From contig CAWKKW010000004.1 in NCBI GenBank assembly GCA_963850345.1, positions 62,001 to 126,000 on the forward strand: a DNA stretch of 64,000 bases, in the 5' to 3' direction. The notes under the pieces were generated by a model that saw only the letters and a list, made by a program, of their open reading frames with translations, was not told where the DNA came from and did no database searches. How positions within the stretch are numbered: position 1 is the first letter of the stretch; every line of letters starts with the position of its first letter. The stretch comes from CAWKKW01 sp963850345. GTDB lineage: Bacteria; Acidobacteriota; Terriglobia; Terriglobales; Acidobacteriaceae. The translations under genes were made by a program, and so were the position numbers. Below, one piece after another: positions 34,518 through 44,351 of this stretch.

Positions 34518-36278
34518 CTACTTGCTGGCTGGAGCCACCGCTCCGGGCATCACGTTTGCCAGCGGTGCATCTTTCTTTTCGGGATGCGGCAGCGGCTTGC
34601 GGGGCAGCATCTGGTCGCGCATGGCAGCGTTGTACACAAACGTGGCCTCGACGACAGCCGCTTGTTTCAGATCAGCCGCCTGCAGCCGCTCGTAAGTATC
34701 CATGTTGGAGTGATGCGTGCGGCTCTCGTAATCGAGATCGTCTTGAATAAACTGGAAGCCCGGAATACCGACTGCGTCGAAAGACAAGTGATCCGTTCCA
34801 CCGGTATTTCTCGCGGTTATCGTGGTGACGCCAAGATCCCTGAGCGGAGCCATCCATTGCGCGAAGATCGGACGGATCGCGGAGTTTTCCTGCACGTAGA
34901 CGCCCCTGATTTTTCCGCTCCCGTTGTCCACGTTGAAGTAGCCGGAGATCAGCTTCTGTTCCGGCTTGAGCTCCAGCGGGCCCGAGGCTCGCCGTAGAAA
35001 CTCAGGCAGCGCTGCCTGCTCGGGTTCGGTCGAGAGAGGAGCTGAGCCGAAATGCATCCTGGCATAGTTACGAGATCCGAAGAGGCCCTGCTCTTCCCCG
35101 CTCCAGAGCGCAATCCGAATGGTTCTGCGCGGGTGTACGTCGAGTGACTTCAGGATGCGCATCACTTCCATTGCGATCACCGAACCCGCGCCGTTATCGG
35201 TTGCGCCAGTTCCAGCAATCCAGCTGTCCAGATGGCCGCCAACCATCACGACCTGATCCTTCAGCTCCGGGTCGGTTCCTGGAATCTCCGCAACCGTATC
35301 GAAACCATGTTCGTGTTCGCCGGTGAATTTGGTCTCGACATTCGCCTCAATCGTAACCGGAACATGAGCCTGAAGCAGCCGATACACGCGGCCATAATTT
35401 TCGATGGCGACGACCACCACCGGCACTTCTACCGCATGTTCCTTGACATACGGGGTGCGCCCCAATGCCGCCCCGTTGTCATCGAAGATGGTACCGCCCG
35501 ATCCGCCACCGTATTTAGCGTCACGGCTCGGGCGAATCACGGCGGCGGCCTTTTCTTCCGCTAGGAATTTGGCGGTCTTCTCGCCCATCTTATTTCGCTG
35601 CAGATAAGCCTTAATGCGAGCCTGCATGTCGGGCGACACACCCGCCTCGCTTACCGGAAATTCGGCGAGCTCTTGGAGTTCCTTCTCCGTAGAACGTTCA
35701 AAGAGGGCATGCTCGACTGGCGGCACTTCGCGCATCTCGCCGAGCAGGACTACCTTGCCGGCCAGCTTGCCTTTGTACTGGTCGAAATCCTTATCGTCGG
35801 TGATGTTGACCAGCACGGCCTCGCCGTTCACCGGGCCTTTGGTCGAGGGAGACCAGGGCGTCGCCTGAGCGATGAAGATGGCCGTATCCGGAGAGGTCAT
35901 CCGCACCCACGTATTCAGCTGTTGCCAGCCCATCCCAAACTCGCCCCAGTCTTCAAGGTGCGCATGTTCGCAACCCATCGCGGTCAGCTGATCGCGCGTC
36001 CACTCATTCGCCTTATGCATGTTGGAGGACCCGGTGAGCCGGGGCCCGATGCCATCCGTCAGACCGGAGGCATATTCCATGACATGCGAATGCTGCAAGC
36101 CCTCGCTGCGTATCCGCTGGTACATATCCAGGTCCAGCTTTTCAACCGCAGGCTGCACCTGTTCCGTCGACGCGGTAGCTGCGGCTGAGGCGGTGCTGGT
36201 CTTGTTTCTATCTTCGGCGCGGAGTGAGATGCTGAGCAGCAGAAGGAGGGGGAGAGTGCGTCGAAGCGGCGTCATCAT
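34518..36278 (-). CDS. Exported M28-family zinc peptidase
   Basis: The 586-residue product has a signal peptide (LLLLLSISLRAEDR) and an M28 peptidase core. The co-catalytic metal ligands are visible: His in GGHLDSW, bridging Asp in ATDNGAG, Glu pair in SGEEQG, Asp in FNVDNG and His in HHSNMD. A PA-type inserted domain lies between residues ~140 and 310 (VNITDDKDFDQYKGKLAGKV). Relatives are aminopeptidases or carboxypeptidases acting outside the cytoplasm. It sits 128 bases after rocF on the same strand and may be its own unit. Confidence 0.9.
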   Translation of the reverse strand: MMTPLRRTLPLLLLLSISLRAEDRNKTSTASAAATASTEQVQPAVEKLDLDMYQRIRSEGLQHSHVMEYASGLTDGIGPRLTGSSNMHKANEWTRDQLTAMGCEHAHLEDWGEFGMGWQQLNTWVRMTSPDTAIFIAQATPWSPSTKGPVNGEAVLVNITDDKDFDQYKGKLAGKVVLLGEMREVPPVEHALFERSTEKELQELAEFPVSEAGVSPDMQARIKAYLQRNKMGEKTAKFLAEEKAAAVIRPSRDAKYGGGSGGTIFDDNGAALGRTPYVKEHAVEVPVVVVAIENYGRVYRLLQAHVPVTIEANVETKFTGEHEHGFDTVAEIPGTDPELKDQVVMVGGHLDSWIAGTGATDNGAGSVIAMEVMRILKSLDVHPRRTIRIALWSGEEQGLFGSRNYARMHFGSAPLSTEPEQAALPEFLRRASGPLELKPEQKLISGYFNVDNGSGKIRGVYVQENSAIRPIFAQWMAPLRDLGVTTITARNTGGTDHLSFDAVGIPGFQFIQDDLDYESRTHHSNMDTYERLQAADLKQAAVVEATFVYNAAMRDQMLPRKPLPHPEKKDAPLANVMPGAVAPASK

Positions 36279-36406
36279 GCGGTAGATTCTCCAGAAGGTT
36301 TGCGAGTGTTAAAGCATAGCAAGCTGCAGCACCGATTCAGTGGTCGTTTTCAGCAGACGAGCAGCGTCAGGAAAAACCTGCAACGGGTATTTCGCGGTCC
36401 ATCTGA

Positions 36407-37402
36407 TTACAGGATTTTCTTCCCGAACGCAGAGGCGATCAACTCCACAGCCAGCTCGGCGGTACGATTGTGCTCATCGATGACTGGATTTACCTCCACG
36501 ATTTCGAAGCTCAACATGCAGCCGTGATCGGCGAGAATCTCCATGGCGAGGTGAGCCTCGCGATAGGTGGCTCCGCCGCGGACGGGTGTTCCCACACCGG
36601 GTGCATCCTCCGGATCGATCCAGTCCATGTCGAGTGAGACGTGGTATCCGGCAGTTCCCTGCCCCGCGGCGCGCAGGGCTTCTTCCATCACGGTGCGCAT
36701 GCCGCGTTCATCGATGTCGCGCATGGTGTAAACCTCGGTGATGCCGGCGCGATGAATGTTTTCGCGTTCCGTAAGGTCAATGTCGCGGACCCCGATCAGC
36801 ACGATGTTCGCAGGCGCAACTTTCGGCGAAAATCCCAGAATACCGGCCAGCAATTCAGGTCCCAAGCCCACGAGAGCAGCGAGCGGCATCCCGTGCACAT
36901 TGCCGCTGGGCGAGGTATCCGGCGTATTGATGTCGGAGTGGGCGTCAAACCAGATGAGACCGATCTTCTCGTTACGACGCCGATAGAACTCCGCTACTCC
37001 AGAGGTGGTTCCGGCAGCCACGGAGTGATCGCCCCCCAGCACGACCGGGGTCATGCCTTCGGCGAGACACTGAATGACAACTTCAGCCTCCTTGATACAG
37101 GTCTCCGTAATCTCTTTCAGATAGCGTGCGGAGGGCTGCCCGGCGCTCTTGGTTTCTGCCACGGCTACGGCGATGTTGCCGGCGTCTGAAACAATATGCC
37201 CCAGCGACTCCAGCTTTGCCTCAAGGCCGGCCACGCGAACAGCCGAAGGTCCCATGTCCACTCCGCGCCTGGACTGCCCCAGATCCAGCGGCACACCGAT
37301 GATGCGGATCTTGCGCGGCGGCAGCGTCTGCACGCCGCCGTGAATTCTTGCCAGCGCGGAAACTCCGGACTCCCGGCCCGCGGACTCGCTCCTGTTAGAC
37401 AT
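36407..37402 (-). CDS. rocF: Arginase
   Basis: The 331-residue ureohydrolase has the manganese motifs GGDHS near residue 122, DAHSDINTP...GNVHGMP near 150, and SLDMDWIDPEDAPGVGTP near 245, then EIVEVNP. The pattern is arginase rather than agmatinase because of the VHGMP and PGVGTP segments. It hydrolyses arginine to ornithine and urea; no urease or ornithine gene is adjacent. It follows asnS by 52 bases on the same strand. The N-terminal ~30 residues are not conserved. Confidence 0.92.
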   Translation of the reverse strand: MSNRSESAGRESGVSALARIHGGVQTLPPRKIRIIGVPLDLGQSRRGVDMGPSAVRVAGLEAKLESLGHIVSDAGNIAVAVAETKSAGQPSARYLKEITETCIKEAEVVIQCLAEGMTPVVLGGDHSVAAGTTSGVAEFYRRRNEKIGLIWFDAHSDINTPDTSPSGNVHGMPLAALVGLGPELLAGILGFSPKVAPANIVLIGVRDIDLTERENIHRAGITEVYTMRDIDERGMRTVMEEALRAAGQGTAGYHVSLDMDWIDPEDAPGVGTPVRGGATYREAHLAMEILADHGCMLSFEIVEVNPVIDEHNRTAELAVELIASAFGKKIL

Positions 37403-37454
37403 AGCCTTGCTTTCTTGCTTCGCGCATTCCCCTTAGGATTTGTGCCTACCACTG

Positions 37455-38822
37455 TTACGGATATATTCGGTTCAGCGTGCGTGCGAAGGGAATCGTCTCA
37501 CGCACGTGCTCCAGTCCGCAAATCCAGGCCACCACCCGCTCAATGCCCATGCCGAAGCCGGAGTGGGGAACAGAGCCATACCGGCGCAGATCCAGATACC
37601 ACTGAAAGGCATCCAGCGGCAACTTATGCTCCTCGATGCGCTGCTTCAGCAGGTCGTAGGAGGCAACACGCTGTGACCCACCGATGACCTCGCCATAGCC
37701 TTCGGGTGCAAGCACGTCGACGCACAGCGCATACTTCGGGTTGTTGGGGTCGGGCTCCATGTAGAAGGCCTTCACCGCAGCCGGATAACGATGCACCATC
37801 AGCGGCCGGTCAAATTGCGAAGAAAGATAGGTCTCGTCGGGCGAGCCGAAGTCATTGCCGTATTCAAACTGCTGCTCGATCAAGCCCTTCGAAAACGCCT
37901 CATTCAGCATCTGTGCCGCTTCGTCATAGCTGACGCGCGGGAAAGGCGCGCGAATGGATTCGAGCTTGGCGCGGTCTCGACCCAGCACTTGAACATCGGC
38001 CGCGCGGCGGGTGAGCACGCGTTCCACGATGAAGCTTAGAAACTGCTCCGCAAGCACCATCAAGTCATCCAGGCCGGCGTAGGCCATCTCCGGCTCTACC
38101 ATCCAGAACTCGGTGAGGTGGCGGCGCGTCTTAGATTTTTCGGCACGGAAGGTCGGCCCGAAGCTGTAGACCTTACCGAGAGCGAGCGCCGTGCTTTCGA
38201 TGTAAAGCTGACCGCTCTGCGTCAGATATGCTTCGTCTCCGAAGTATTCGACGGGGAACAGCGTGCTGGTTCCTTCGCAGGCTGCCGGCGTAAGAATCGG
38301 TGGATCTGTAAGCACAAAGCCGTTGTCGTCAAGATAGTCGCGAGCGGCTTTGATAATTTCGGCGCGAATCCGCAGGATGGCCGATTGGCGCGGCGTGCGG
38401 ATCCAGAGATGGCGATGCTCCATCAGGAAGTCGACGCCATGCTCCTTGAGCGAAATCGGGAAAGGATCGTCCTCTGGCACGCGCTGCACCACTTCTACGT
38501 ACTCCACGTCGAGCTCATATCCTCCGGGAGCGCGGCTGTCTGCTCTGACCTTACCGGTCACGATCACGCTCGACTCCTGCGTCAGGGTCTTGACCGCCTC
38601 AAAGATCTCCGGGGTCACCGCGGCTTTGGGAACGATTCCCTGGATGGTACCGGTGCCATCGCGAAAGATGGGGAACAGCAATTTGCCGCTCGCCCGCTGG
38701 TTGTAGAGCCATCCTCGCAAGGTGACGGTTTGGCCTTCAAACTTGCCGATATTGCCGATGGTGGCGATCGGGGTTTGCGTACCTGTTGCTGTTACATGTT
38801 CAGCATTCGTCTCGTCTGTCAT
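37455..38822 (-). CDS. asnS: Asparaginyl-tRNA synthetase
   Basis: The 455-residue class IIb enzyme starts with an OB-fold anticodon domain (TVTLRGWLYNQRASGKLLFPIFRDGTG) and has the AsnRS core: MEHRHLWIRTPRQ, LTPAACEGTSTLFPVEYFG, SGQLYIESTALALGKVYSFGPTFRAEKSKTRRHLTEFWMVEPEMA, and GGSQRVASY ... YLDLRRYGSVPHSGFGMGIER. CEGTSTLF is typical of AsnRS, not AspRS. It charges tRNA-Asn directly. It lies 27 bases after the sugar-isomerase-like gene. Confidence 0.96.
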   Translation of the reverse strand: MTDETNAEHVTATGTQTPIATIGNIGKFEGQTVTLRGWLYNQRASGKLLFPIFRDGTGTIQGIVPKAAVTPEIFEAVKTLTQESSVIVTGKVRADSRAPGGYELDVEYVEVVQRVPEDDPFPISLKEHGVDFLMEHRHLWIRTPRQSAILRIRAEIIKAARDYLDDNGFVLTDPPILTPAACEGTSTLFPVEYFGDEAYLTQSGQLYIESTALALGKVYSFGPTFRAEKSKTRRHLTEFWMVEPEMAYAGLDDLMVLAEQFLSFIVERVLTRRAADVQVLGRDRAKLESIRAPFPRVSYDEAAQMLNEAFSKGLIEQQFEYGNDFGSPDETYLSSQFDRPLMVHRYPAAVKAFYMEPDPNNPKYALCVDVLAPEGYGEVIGGSQRVASYDLLKQRIEEHKLPLDAFQWYLDLRRYGSVPHSGFGMGIERVVAWICGLEHVRETIPFARTLNRIYP

Positions 38823-38849
38823 ACCTGGTTCTCTGTCTTTACCTGTGAA

Positions 38850-39674
38850 CTAAAGGCCAAAGCCGTCAAAGGTCTTCCGGGCCTTGGTAGCGATGACCTC
38901 TGGAGTTTCTTCCAGGGCGTAGTGAATCTCCAATACGGCCGCTGGTTTTTCAGGAGCGCTCGTGAGTTCAGCGATGACATCCTCCCAGACGATCGTTCCG
39001 TCTCCCGGCCAGAGGTGCGAGTCCTTGTCGCCTTGATTATCGTGAACATGCGCGGAGAGCACGTGATTCTTCAAGGCCGCGAGTACCGCCGGTACGCCCT
39101 CGCCCAGATGCGCATGACCCAGATCGAGGCACACGCCAATGTCTTTGAAGTGGCCAGTCGCAAGAATCTCCAGCAGATTGCGCGGCTGTGCGACCTCGTT
39201 CTGCAGATTCTCGACCAGAAGCTTTACACCGAGAGGGTGCGCAAAGGCACGCAGATGTTCGAGGGCGGTAAGGGAATGCTCCAGCGCTCGAGGGCTCCAG
39301 GTATCGTCACGCTCTCCAAGGTGAATGACTATGAACTGGAAGGGGATCTGTTCGGCCACCTCAAGCGCACGCTTGATCTCGTCCATCGCGTCGATGCGCC
39401 GCGACTTGTCCGGGTGAACGACGTTGACGCCCGGCGAGCCTCCCCTGCCCATGTCCGTGTCTGCATACATGGGTCCATGCATCGAGAAAGGCTGCATGGG
39501 GTTGGCGCGGAACCAGTCAGCAATCTCTTTCACGTGAACGCGGCTGGTGTAATCGAAGTGTTGCCGGGCGGCGAACAACTCGACCCCGTGTGCACCGCTC
39601 TTGGCCCAAGTGTCCAGCAAACCAGGGTGCAGACGCTGGCGAAGCAGCGCGTGCGTGGAGATCACTTTCAGCAT
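38850..39674 (-). CDS. Sugar phosphate isomerase/epimerase-like TIM barrel
   Basis: The 274-residue product belongs to the AP-endonuclease 2 / xylose-isomerase-like TIM superfamily: FIVIHLGERDD, LLVENLQNE, IGVCLDLGHAHLGEG, HVHDNQGDKDSHLWPGDG and LEIHYA supply the His/Glu/Asp metal ligands. A closer function cannot be assigned; sugar isomerase or epimerase is the most likely. I chose ATG 39674; the frame extends 22 codons further to a TTG. Two copies of a 14-base repeat flank this region. It is probably co-transcribed with asnS. Confidence 0.75.
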   Translation of the reverse strand: MLKVISTHALLRQRLHPGLLDTWAKSGAHGVELFAARQHFDYTSRVHVKEIADWFRANPMQPFSMHGPMYADTDMGRGGSPGVNVVHPDKSRRIDAMDEIKRALEVAEQIPFQFIVIHLGERDDTWSPRALEHSLTALEHLRAFAHPLGVKLLVENLQNEVAQPRNLLEILATGHFKDIGVCLDLGHAHLGEGVPAVLAALKNHVLSAHVHDNQGDKDSHLWPGDGTIVWEDVIAELTSAPEKPAAVLEIHYALEETPEVIATKARKTFDGFGL

Positions 39675-39760
39675 CGGCGAAACCTGAGAACCTTCCTGTG
39701 CATACCCTATCTTCTCATTCGCCAACAAACCAGGGTGCAAAGCTTTGAACCCATGGGTCT

Positions 39761-41538
39761 TCAGTAGCCGGCAGCCTTGCCGAAGTGATGCCGATGATCC
39801 TGACCTCCCTGCAATTCCCCGGTTTTGCTATCGACAACGATGCATTCGCTGTCGCTCCACGTCTCCTTCTCTGTATCCACCGAATAGCCCATGGCTCGTA
39901 GCTGCGCCAGGGTCTCGTTCGGAAAACCAGGTTCCAGAGAGAGCGTGTCGGGCAGATATTGATGGTGGAATCGGGGAGCATCGACCGCCTGCTGGATGTT
40001 CAGGCCGCCGTCTGCAACGCTCAAGAAGTCGTTGATCACGGTGGTGGGGATGCGGGACCCGCCCGGCGTGCCGAGCACCATGTTCACCTTGCCGTCTTTA
40101 AGAATGATGGTGGGCGTCATGCTCGAGAGTGGGCGCTTGCCCGGCGCAATGGAGTTGGCAGGACCCTGGATCAATCCGTAAAGATTGGGCACGCCTTGCT
40201 TGGCGGCGAAATCGTCCATCTCGTTATTGAGGAGAAGCCGAGTCCCTCGGCCGTAACTCCAGACCCGAAGCTGTCGTTGAGCGTCGTGGTGACGGAGACC
40301 GCATTGCCTTCTTCATCGACTGCCGAGTAGTGGGTGGTGTTGCGGTGGTCCGGTGCGGCTGCGGTCGCTGTGGGCGGTGGAGGCAAGAACCCGCTGGGCC
40401 GCATCAACTCGGCAGAGGGAGTGGCCTTCGCAGGATCGATGCCTGCCCGCCAGGCCTCTGCGTACTTCTTGCTGACAAGCTCTTTGACCGGGACCGTTGC
40501 GAAGTCGGAATCACCCAGATAGTCACCGCGGTCCTTGTAGGCCCGCCGAAAGGCCTCCACAATCAGGTGCATCTCCGCTGGCGTGCGATCACCGATCCGG
40601 CCGAGATCATAGCTTTCTAGAATATTGAGGGTTTCGATCAGGGCGATACCGCCAGAGGATGGCGGGGGTGCGCTCACCACCTGATAGCCGCGATAGGTGC
40701 CCTCCACGGGCGCGCGTTCCTTCACCTCATATTGGGCAAGATCCTGTTTCGTGATCAGGCCTCCGCCCTTGGCTACGGCGGCAGCAAGCTCCGCTGCCAA
40801 GGTCCCATGATAGAAGTCGTCAGGATCGGCAGCGATCCGCTCCAGTGTGCGGGCAAGCTCGGGCTGCTGGAACCGTTCACCAGCTTGGTAGAATTTGCCG
40901 TCGCGCTGAAAGATGCGTCGCGACTCGGCAAATGGCTTCAGGTTGGAGTCGTGCAGTTCTTCGGCCTCTTCTGGGCCCAAGGTGTAACCTTCGCGCGCGA
41001 GCCGGATGGCTGGAGCCATCACCCGTTTCAGGTCGAGCTTGCCATAGTGTTTCTCTGCGTAGGCGAGACCGGCAACCGAACCAGGAACCCCGATTGCCTT
41101 ATAGCCAACCGTGCTCGCATCCGGGACGATGTCTCCCTTTGCATTCAGATACATGTTCGCGGTGGCCGCGAGGGGCGCCTTTTCACGGTAATCGATGAAT
41201 GTGGGCTTGCCGCTTCGCAGGTGAATCAGCATGAAGCCGCCGCCCCCGATATTTCCTGCGTCCGGGTGAACCACGGCGAGAGCGAACCCAGTGGCTACCG
41301 CAGCATCAATCGCATTGCCGCCCTGCTTCAGGATGTCTACCCCGACGTCGGCAGCCAGATGATGGATGCTCACCACCATTGCATGTTTGGCGATGGCTGG
41401 CTTTTCTGTCCTCCAGCCCTGTGCCTGCGATCGTGCCGGAAGCGCAGCACCGACCAGAGCAAGCGAAATCAGGAAGAGGGTCAGGCTGCGAGATCGGCGG
41501 AAGGAAATGGGGCGAGTCGAGAGGGCTCGGCACGTCAT
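39761..41538 (-). pseudogene. ggt: Gamma-glutamyltransferase, frameshifted
   Basis: The gene would encode a ~592-residue exported GGT: signal peptide, large-subunit motifs (GGNAIDAAVATGFAL, DAGNIGGGGFMLI, PPPSSGGIAL) and the nucleophile Thr in NTTHYSAVDEEGN followed by TTTLNDSFGSGV. After GVTAEGLGF the frame shifts: the first frame reads SSITRW and stops at 40171, while the expected LLNNEMDDFAAKQGVPN continues in another frame to 39761 (...LGTPGGSRI...). One base is missing near 40228-40240. The enzyme would lose most of its small subunit, so it should be inactive unless the shift is bypassed or is a sequencing error. The frame is otherwise intact, suggesting a recent lesion. Confidence 0.8.
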
Positions 41539-41798
41539 ATGAGCAAAATTGTATCGTGCAAGCTCTAGTTGGCCCGTAGGCCCCGGAATGGCACAGATCG
41601 CTCTTTCGAGAGTGATGTCTTCAAAGACAAATGCGAATAAGGGATGAATATCTCATGACAACTTGTAAGAAATGCCTATAAGCTCGTTTCGGTCCTGCCT
41701 TTGCGAACCGTTCGAGGAGAGCGTTGCGCGTAGAGTTTGGGGTCTGAGCAGCATAGCTTCGCAGAAATCTGACAAAAGAAAGTGCACGCCTACCATTT

Positions 41799-42923
41799 GT
41801 GCTGAGAGCGAATGAGATCTATCTGAGCGATCTGCTGGCCGAGCTTGGACCCGAAGCCCTAGCCAGGGCGGTCGGATTGGAGTCGCCGGAACCCGCGAAG
41901 CTCCAAGTGGGCGTGCACAGCGTTAGCCGGCCCGGTCTTCATCCTGTCGGGGTCATCCAAATCTCGAACGGCTCGGCTTCGACTAAAGTGTTTGCCAAAG
42001 TCCAGAGAGCTGACTACCACGGTGCCCAGACCATTCAGCGCGAGTTTGATTTTCTGTCGGATGTGGCCCCGCTTATTAGTGCCAGAAACCCTTGCCTGCG
42101 TGCCCCTCGCCCGGTTGCCTATTACCGCGACAGCGGCCTTCTGCTGATGGAGTTCGTGGCTGGGCACTCGCTCAAGGATCATATTTTCGAAATGAATCTC
42201 AGTAGGAAAGCGCACCGAGGAATCAACCTGGCGCGACTGCTCCGATTCAGCGGTGAATGGTTAGGACACCTGCACAGCTCCACCCTGCAGAGCGAAAGTG
42301 GCAACCCGTTGGAATGGGTTCTGCAGCAGTTTACCAATGAGCGGACCGTCGACGTGTTCCTGCGGTACTCCCAAAAAGAGAGCTATAACGAGTTGCTTTC
42401 GATCTTGCGCGACTGCATAGATCGGAATCCCGAGTTCGACCGGAATCTTTGCGTGGTCCACGGCGAGTTCACGCCGATTCACGTCATGGTTTCGGGCGAG
42501 GCGATCTACGTGGTAGATTTCGGCTACAGCAAACTGGGATATCCATACGAAGACGTAGGATTATTTACCGGTTTTTACGATTGCCTGCTGCCTTGGCGCC
42601 GCGCTGCAGGCGGAATGCGATTACGGCTTGAGAAACAGAAGAGATCGTTTCTCAAGGGTTATTTCGAGCACGCCCCCTTTCAGTTCAACTCGGCAGATAT
42701 GGCAATCATGCGGTGGGTACGGCTGATCTCCTCGGCCCGAATGCTGCACCGCACACTTCGCAGATCTGACGGATTGGGAAAATGGGCTTACTCCCGGTTG
42801 GGCCAGCAAATCTCGGGGAGCAACTTCGCTGCTCATTGCAGGGAAGAACTAGCCTTGCTGAGAGAGGCTTGCACAGTCTTCGCTGAAGAATCGCAAGCCC
42901 GACGTGTGTATCCGACGATCTAG
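41799..42923 (+). CDS. Aminoglycoside phosphotransferase-fold protein, atypical catalytic residues
   Basis: The 374-residue product has an APH/choline-kinase-like layout: KVFAKVQ (probable ATP Lys) near residue 65, LLLMEFVAGHSLKDHIF hinge near 115, then VHGEFTPIHVMVSG near 220 and VVDFGYSKLG near 238. The catalytic HGDxxxxN is changed to HGExxxxH while the metal Asp (DFG-like DFGY) remains. So it may be a lipid/sugar kinase with Glu as base or an inactive pseudokinase. The start is GTG 41799 without a clear Shine-Dalgarno. No enzyme gene neighbours it; it borders the decayed region. Confidence 0.65.
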   Translation: MLRANEIYLSDLLAELGPEALARAVGLESPEPAKLQVGVHSVSRPGLHPVGVIQISNGSASTKVFAKVQRADYHGAQTIQREFDFLSDVAPLISARNPCLRAPRPVAYYRDSGLLLMEFVAGHSLKDHIFEMNLSRKAHRGINLARLLRFSGEWLGHLHSSTLQSESGNPLEWVLQQFTNERTVDVFLRYSQKESYNELLSILRDCIDRNPEFDRNLCVVHGEFTPIHVMVSGEAIYVVDFGYSKLGYPYEDVGLFTGFYDCLLPWRRAAGGMRLRLEKQKRSFLKGYFEHAPFQFNSADMAIMRWVRLISSARMLHRTLRRSDGLGKWAYSRLGQQISGSNFAAHCREELALLREACTVFAEESQARRVYPTI

Positions 42924-43133
42924 TTAGTCTTGCTGACGAGTAACGAGGCCCGCTGTATTGGCACTTCTCTGATGTCCTGTGCTTCGAAACGATAGGTTCG
43001 GCGTGAGTGTTCAGCAACCTTGCGGTTACATGGAGCCAACCTTAGTCATGCTCACGCAGTCTTCAACAGAAGGCGCCAAATTCAGGGAAGGCAGGTTGCA
43101 CCAGGCTGCGCACCGCACCGCCAAGCGAGAAAG

Positions 43134-43425
43134 CTACTGCATTCTGACATGCCGCGGAGTTGTCGCGATGAGCATGGATAGTCCTCCCAGGCCCGCAGCC
43201 AGTCGTAGTAGATGCCAGCGCCACCACGCGTCTCGCAAGACCGTCCAATCGGTCGGCGGTGCATGGGCGCTCCACGTCATCACGATTGCGTTGATCGGCA
43301 TATTTATAAATCTGGTGATCAAGGCAACAGCAACAAAGCTGGCTGCGGTAGCGATCAGAAACCAAAGCCGCGTCTGGTCGTTCCCCGCAAGCACCGCCGC
43401 CACAATCGTCACTAAGATGCCCGCC
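43134..43425 (-). pseudogene. DUF1772 (anthrone oxygenase-like) membrane protein, 5'-truncated remnant
   Basis: Only the last ~95 residues survive: LAGILVTIVAAVLAGND, WFLIATAASF, RFINMPINAIVMTWSAHAPP, DWTVLRDAWWRWHLLRLAAG. This matches the C-terminal half of DUF1772 proteins, which normally have about 50 more residues with one or two membrane helices before. The frame continues upstream only into sequence that on the other strand is a TetR remnant, so the true 5' end is lost. Transcription would run away from the TetR remnant, as in the usual divergent pair. Confidence 0.6.
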
Positions 43426-43880
43426 AGTCGATTCTCGAAGCAGCAGGTCTTCATAGAGAAGGGCTACGCAGCGGCGACCATGCCTGCGATCGCCAGAACC
43501 GCCGGCATGGCGCTCGACACCGTCTACGCCGACTGTCGGTAAGAAGCCAAGCGCTATTTCGCTTACTGATCGAAATGGCCATATCCGGAGTTGATCAAGC
43601 AGTACGTGCGGAAGAACGAGACTACGTTCGCGCGATTCGCGCAGAACCCGATGTGCCGTTCGAAAGCTGCAGATCTACGCGGCCGCGCTGGGAGAAATAC
43701 AACCGCGGCTGGCTCCGCTGTTTCGTGTGCTGCAAGGTGCTGCGCCACTTGATCCCGAACTGAAAGCGCTGTGGCAGGAGATGTCGACACGCCGCAGCCG
43801 GAACATGCGCCTGCTGGCACAGGAATTGGCAGATACCGGGCATTTGCGTACCGACTTATCGGTTGCTCAGGCGGGACAGC
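43415..43880 (+). pseudogene. TetR-family regulator, multiply frameshifted remnant
   Basis: Joined across frames, the segment reads as a TetR regulator: ILEAA, then VFIEKGYAAATMPAIARTAG and ALDTVYA, then VGKKP, then ALFRLLIEMAISGVDQAV and EERDYVRAIRAEPD, then KLQIYAAALGEIQPRLAPLF and LDPELKALWQEMSTRRSRNM. Frame changes occur near 43443, 43531, 43548 and 43660. The protein ends in unrelated sequence after RTDLSV, so the 3' end is lost as well. It cannot encode a working repressor. It sits back to back with the DUF1772 remnant. Confidence 0.75.
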
Positions 43881-44351
43881 AGAAGACCGGGTGTTTTAGT
43901 TCACAACACACAGCAAAGCTCAATCAGAAGTTTTCTATCGATCCCGTTTGCGAGGGAAACTTTACGCAGTCTGTACTCCACCTTCCACCAAAAAGCCGTG
44001 ACTAAATAAGGGCGCCCCGTCAGCATATAGTCGTCCTTCTTACTATTACTCCCTATCCAGCAGCGTAAGTGAATCGTCATGACAACAGGCGTGGGAGCTG
44101 TAGCCTCGTGAGAGCGATACACGTCAAGCTTACCTTCGAACTTGTTTGCCACTCTGTATATGACCCTCGAACAGTTCCGGATGTGCCCTGCGAGAGTGGC
44201 CGCTGGTTCGATCGTTCAACCCGCTGAATGAAGTTGACAACCGGACCGGGGGCATTCTACCAACGACAGACACCGGGCGTACTGGGCATCTTGTGGACAA
44301 ACCGCCCGGATAAGAGTTGACGCACTTAGTCAAGGAACGGGGGAGGCTCCA
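43881..44351. other. Gene-poor stretch before the GH127-like gene
   Basis: About 470 bases follow the TetR remnant. A GTG-started 83-codon frame on the minus strand (44152 to 43901) has no ribosome-binding site or recognisable motif. A TTGACA near 44237 could be part of a promoter, but the matching -10 is poor. I see no RNA gene or repeat. Confidence 0.4.

Noticed and set aside
43901..44152. 83-codon minus-strand frame starting VANKFEGKLDVYRSHE
   Set aside because: GTG start, weak upstream signal, no recognisable motif, in a decayed region.
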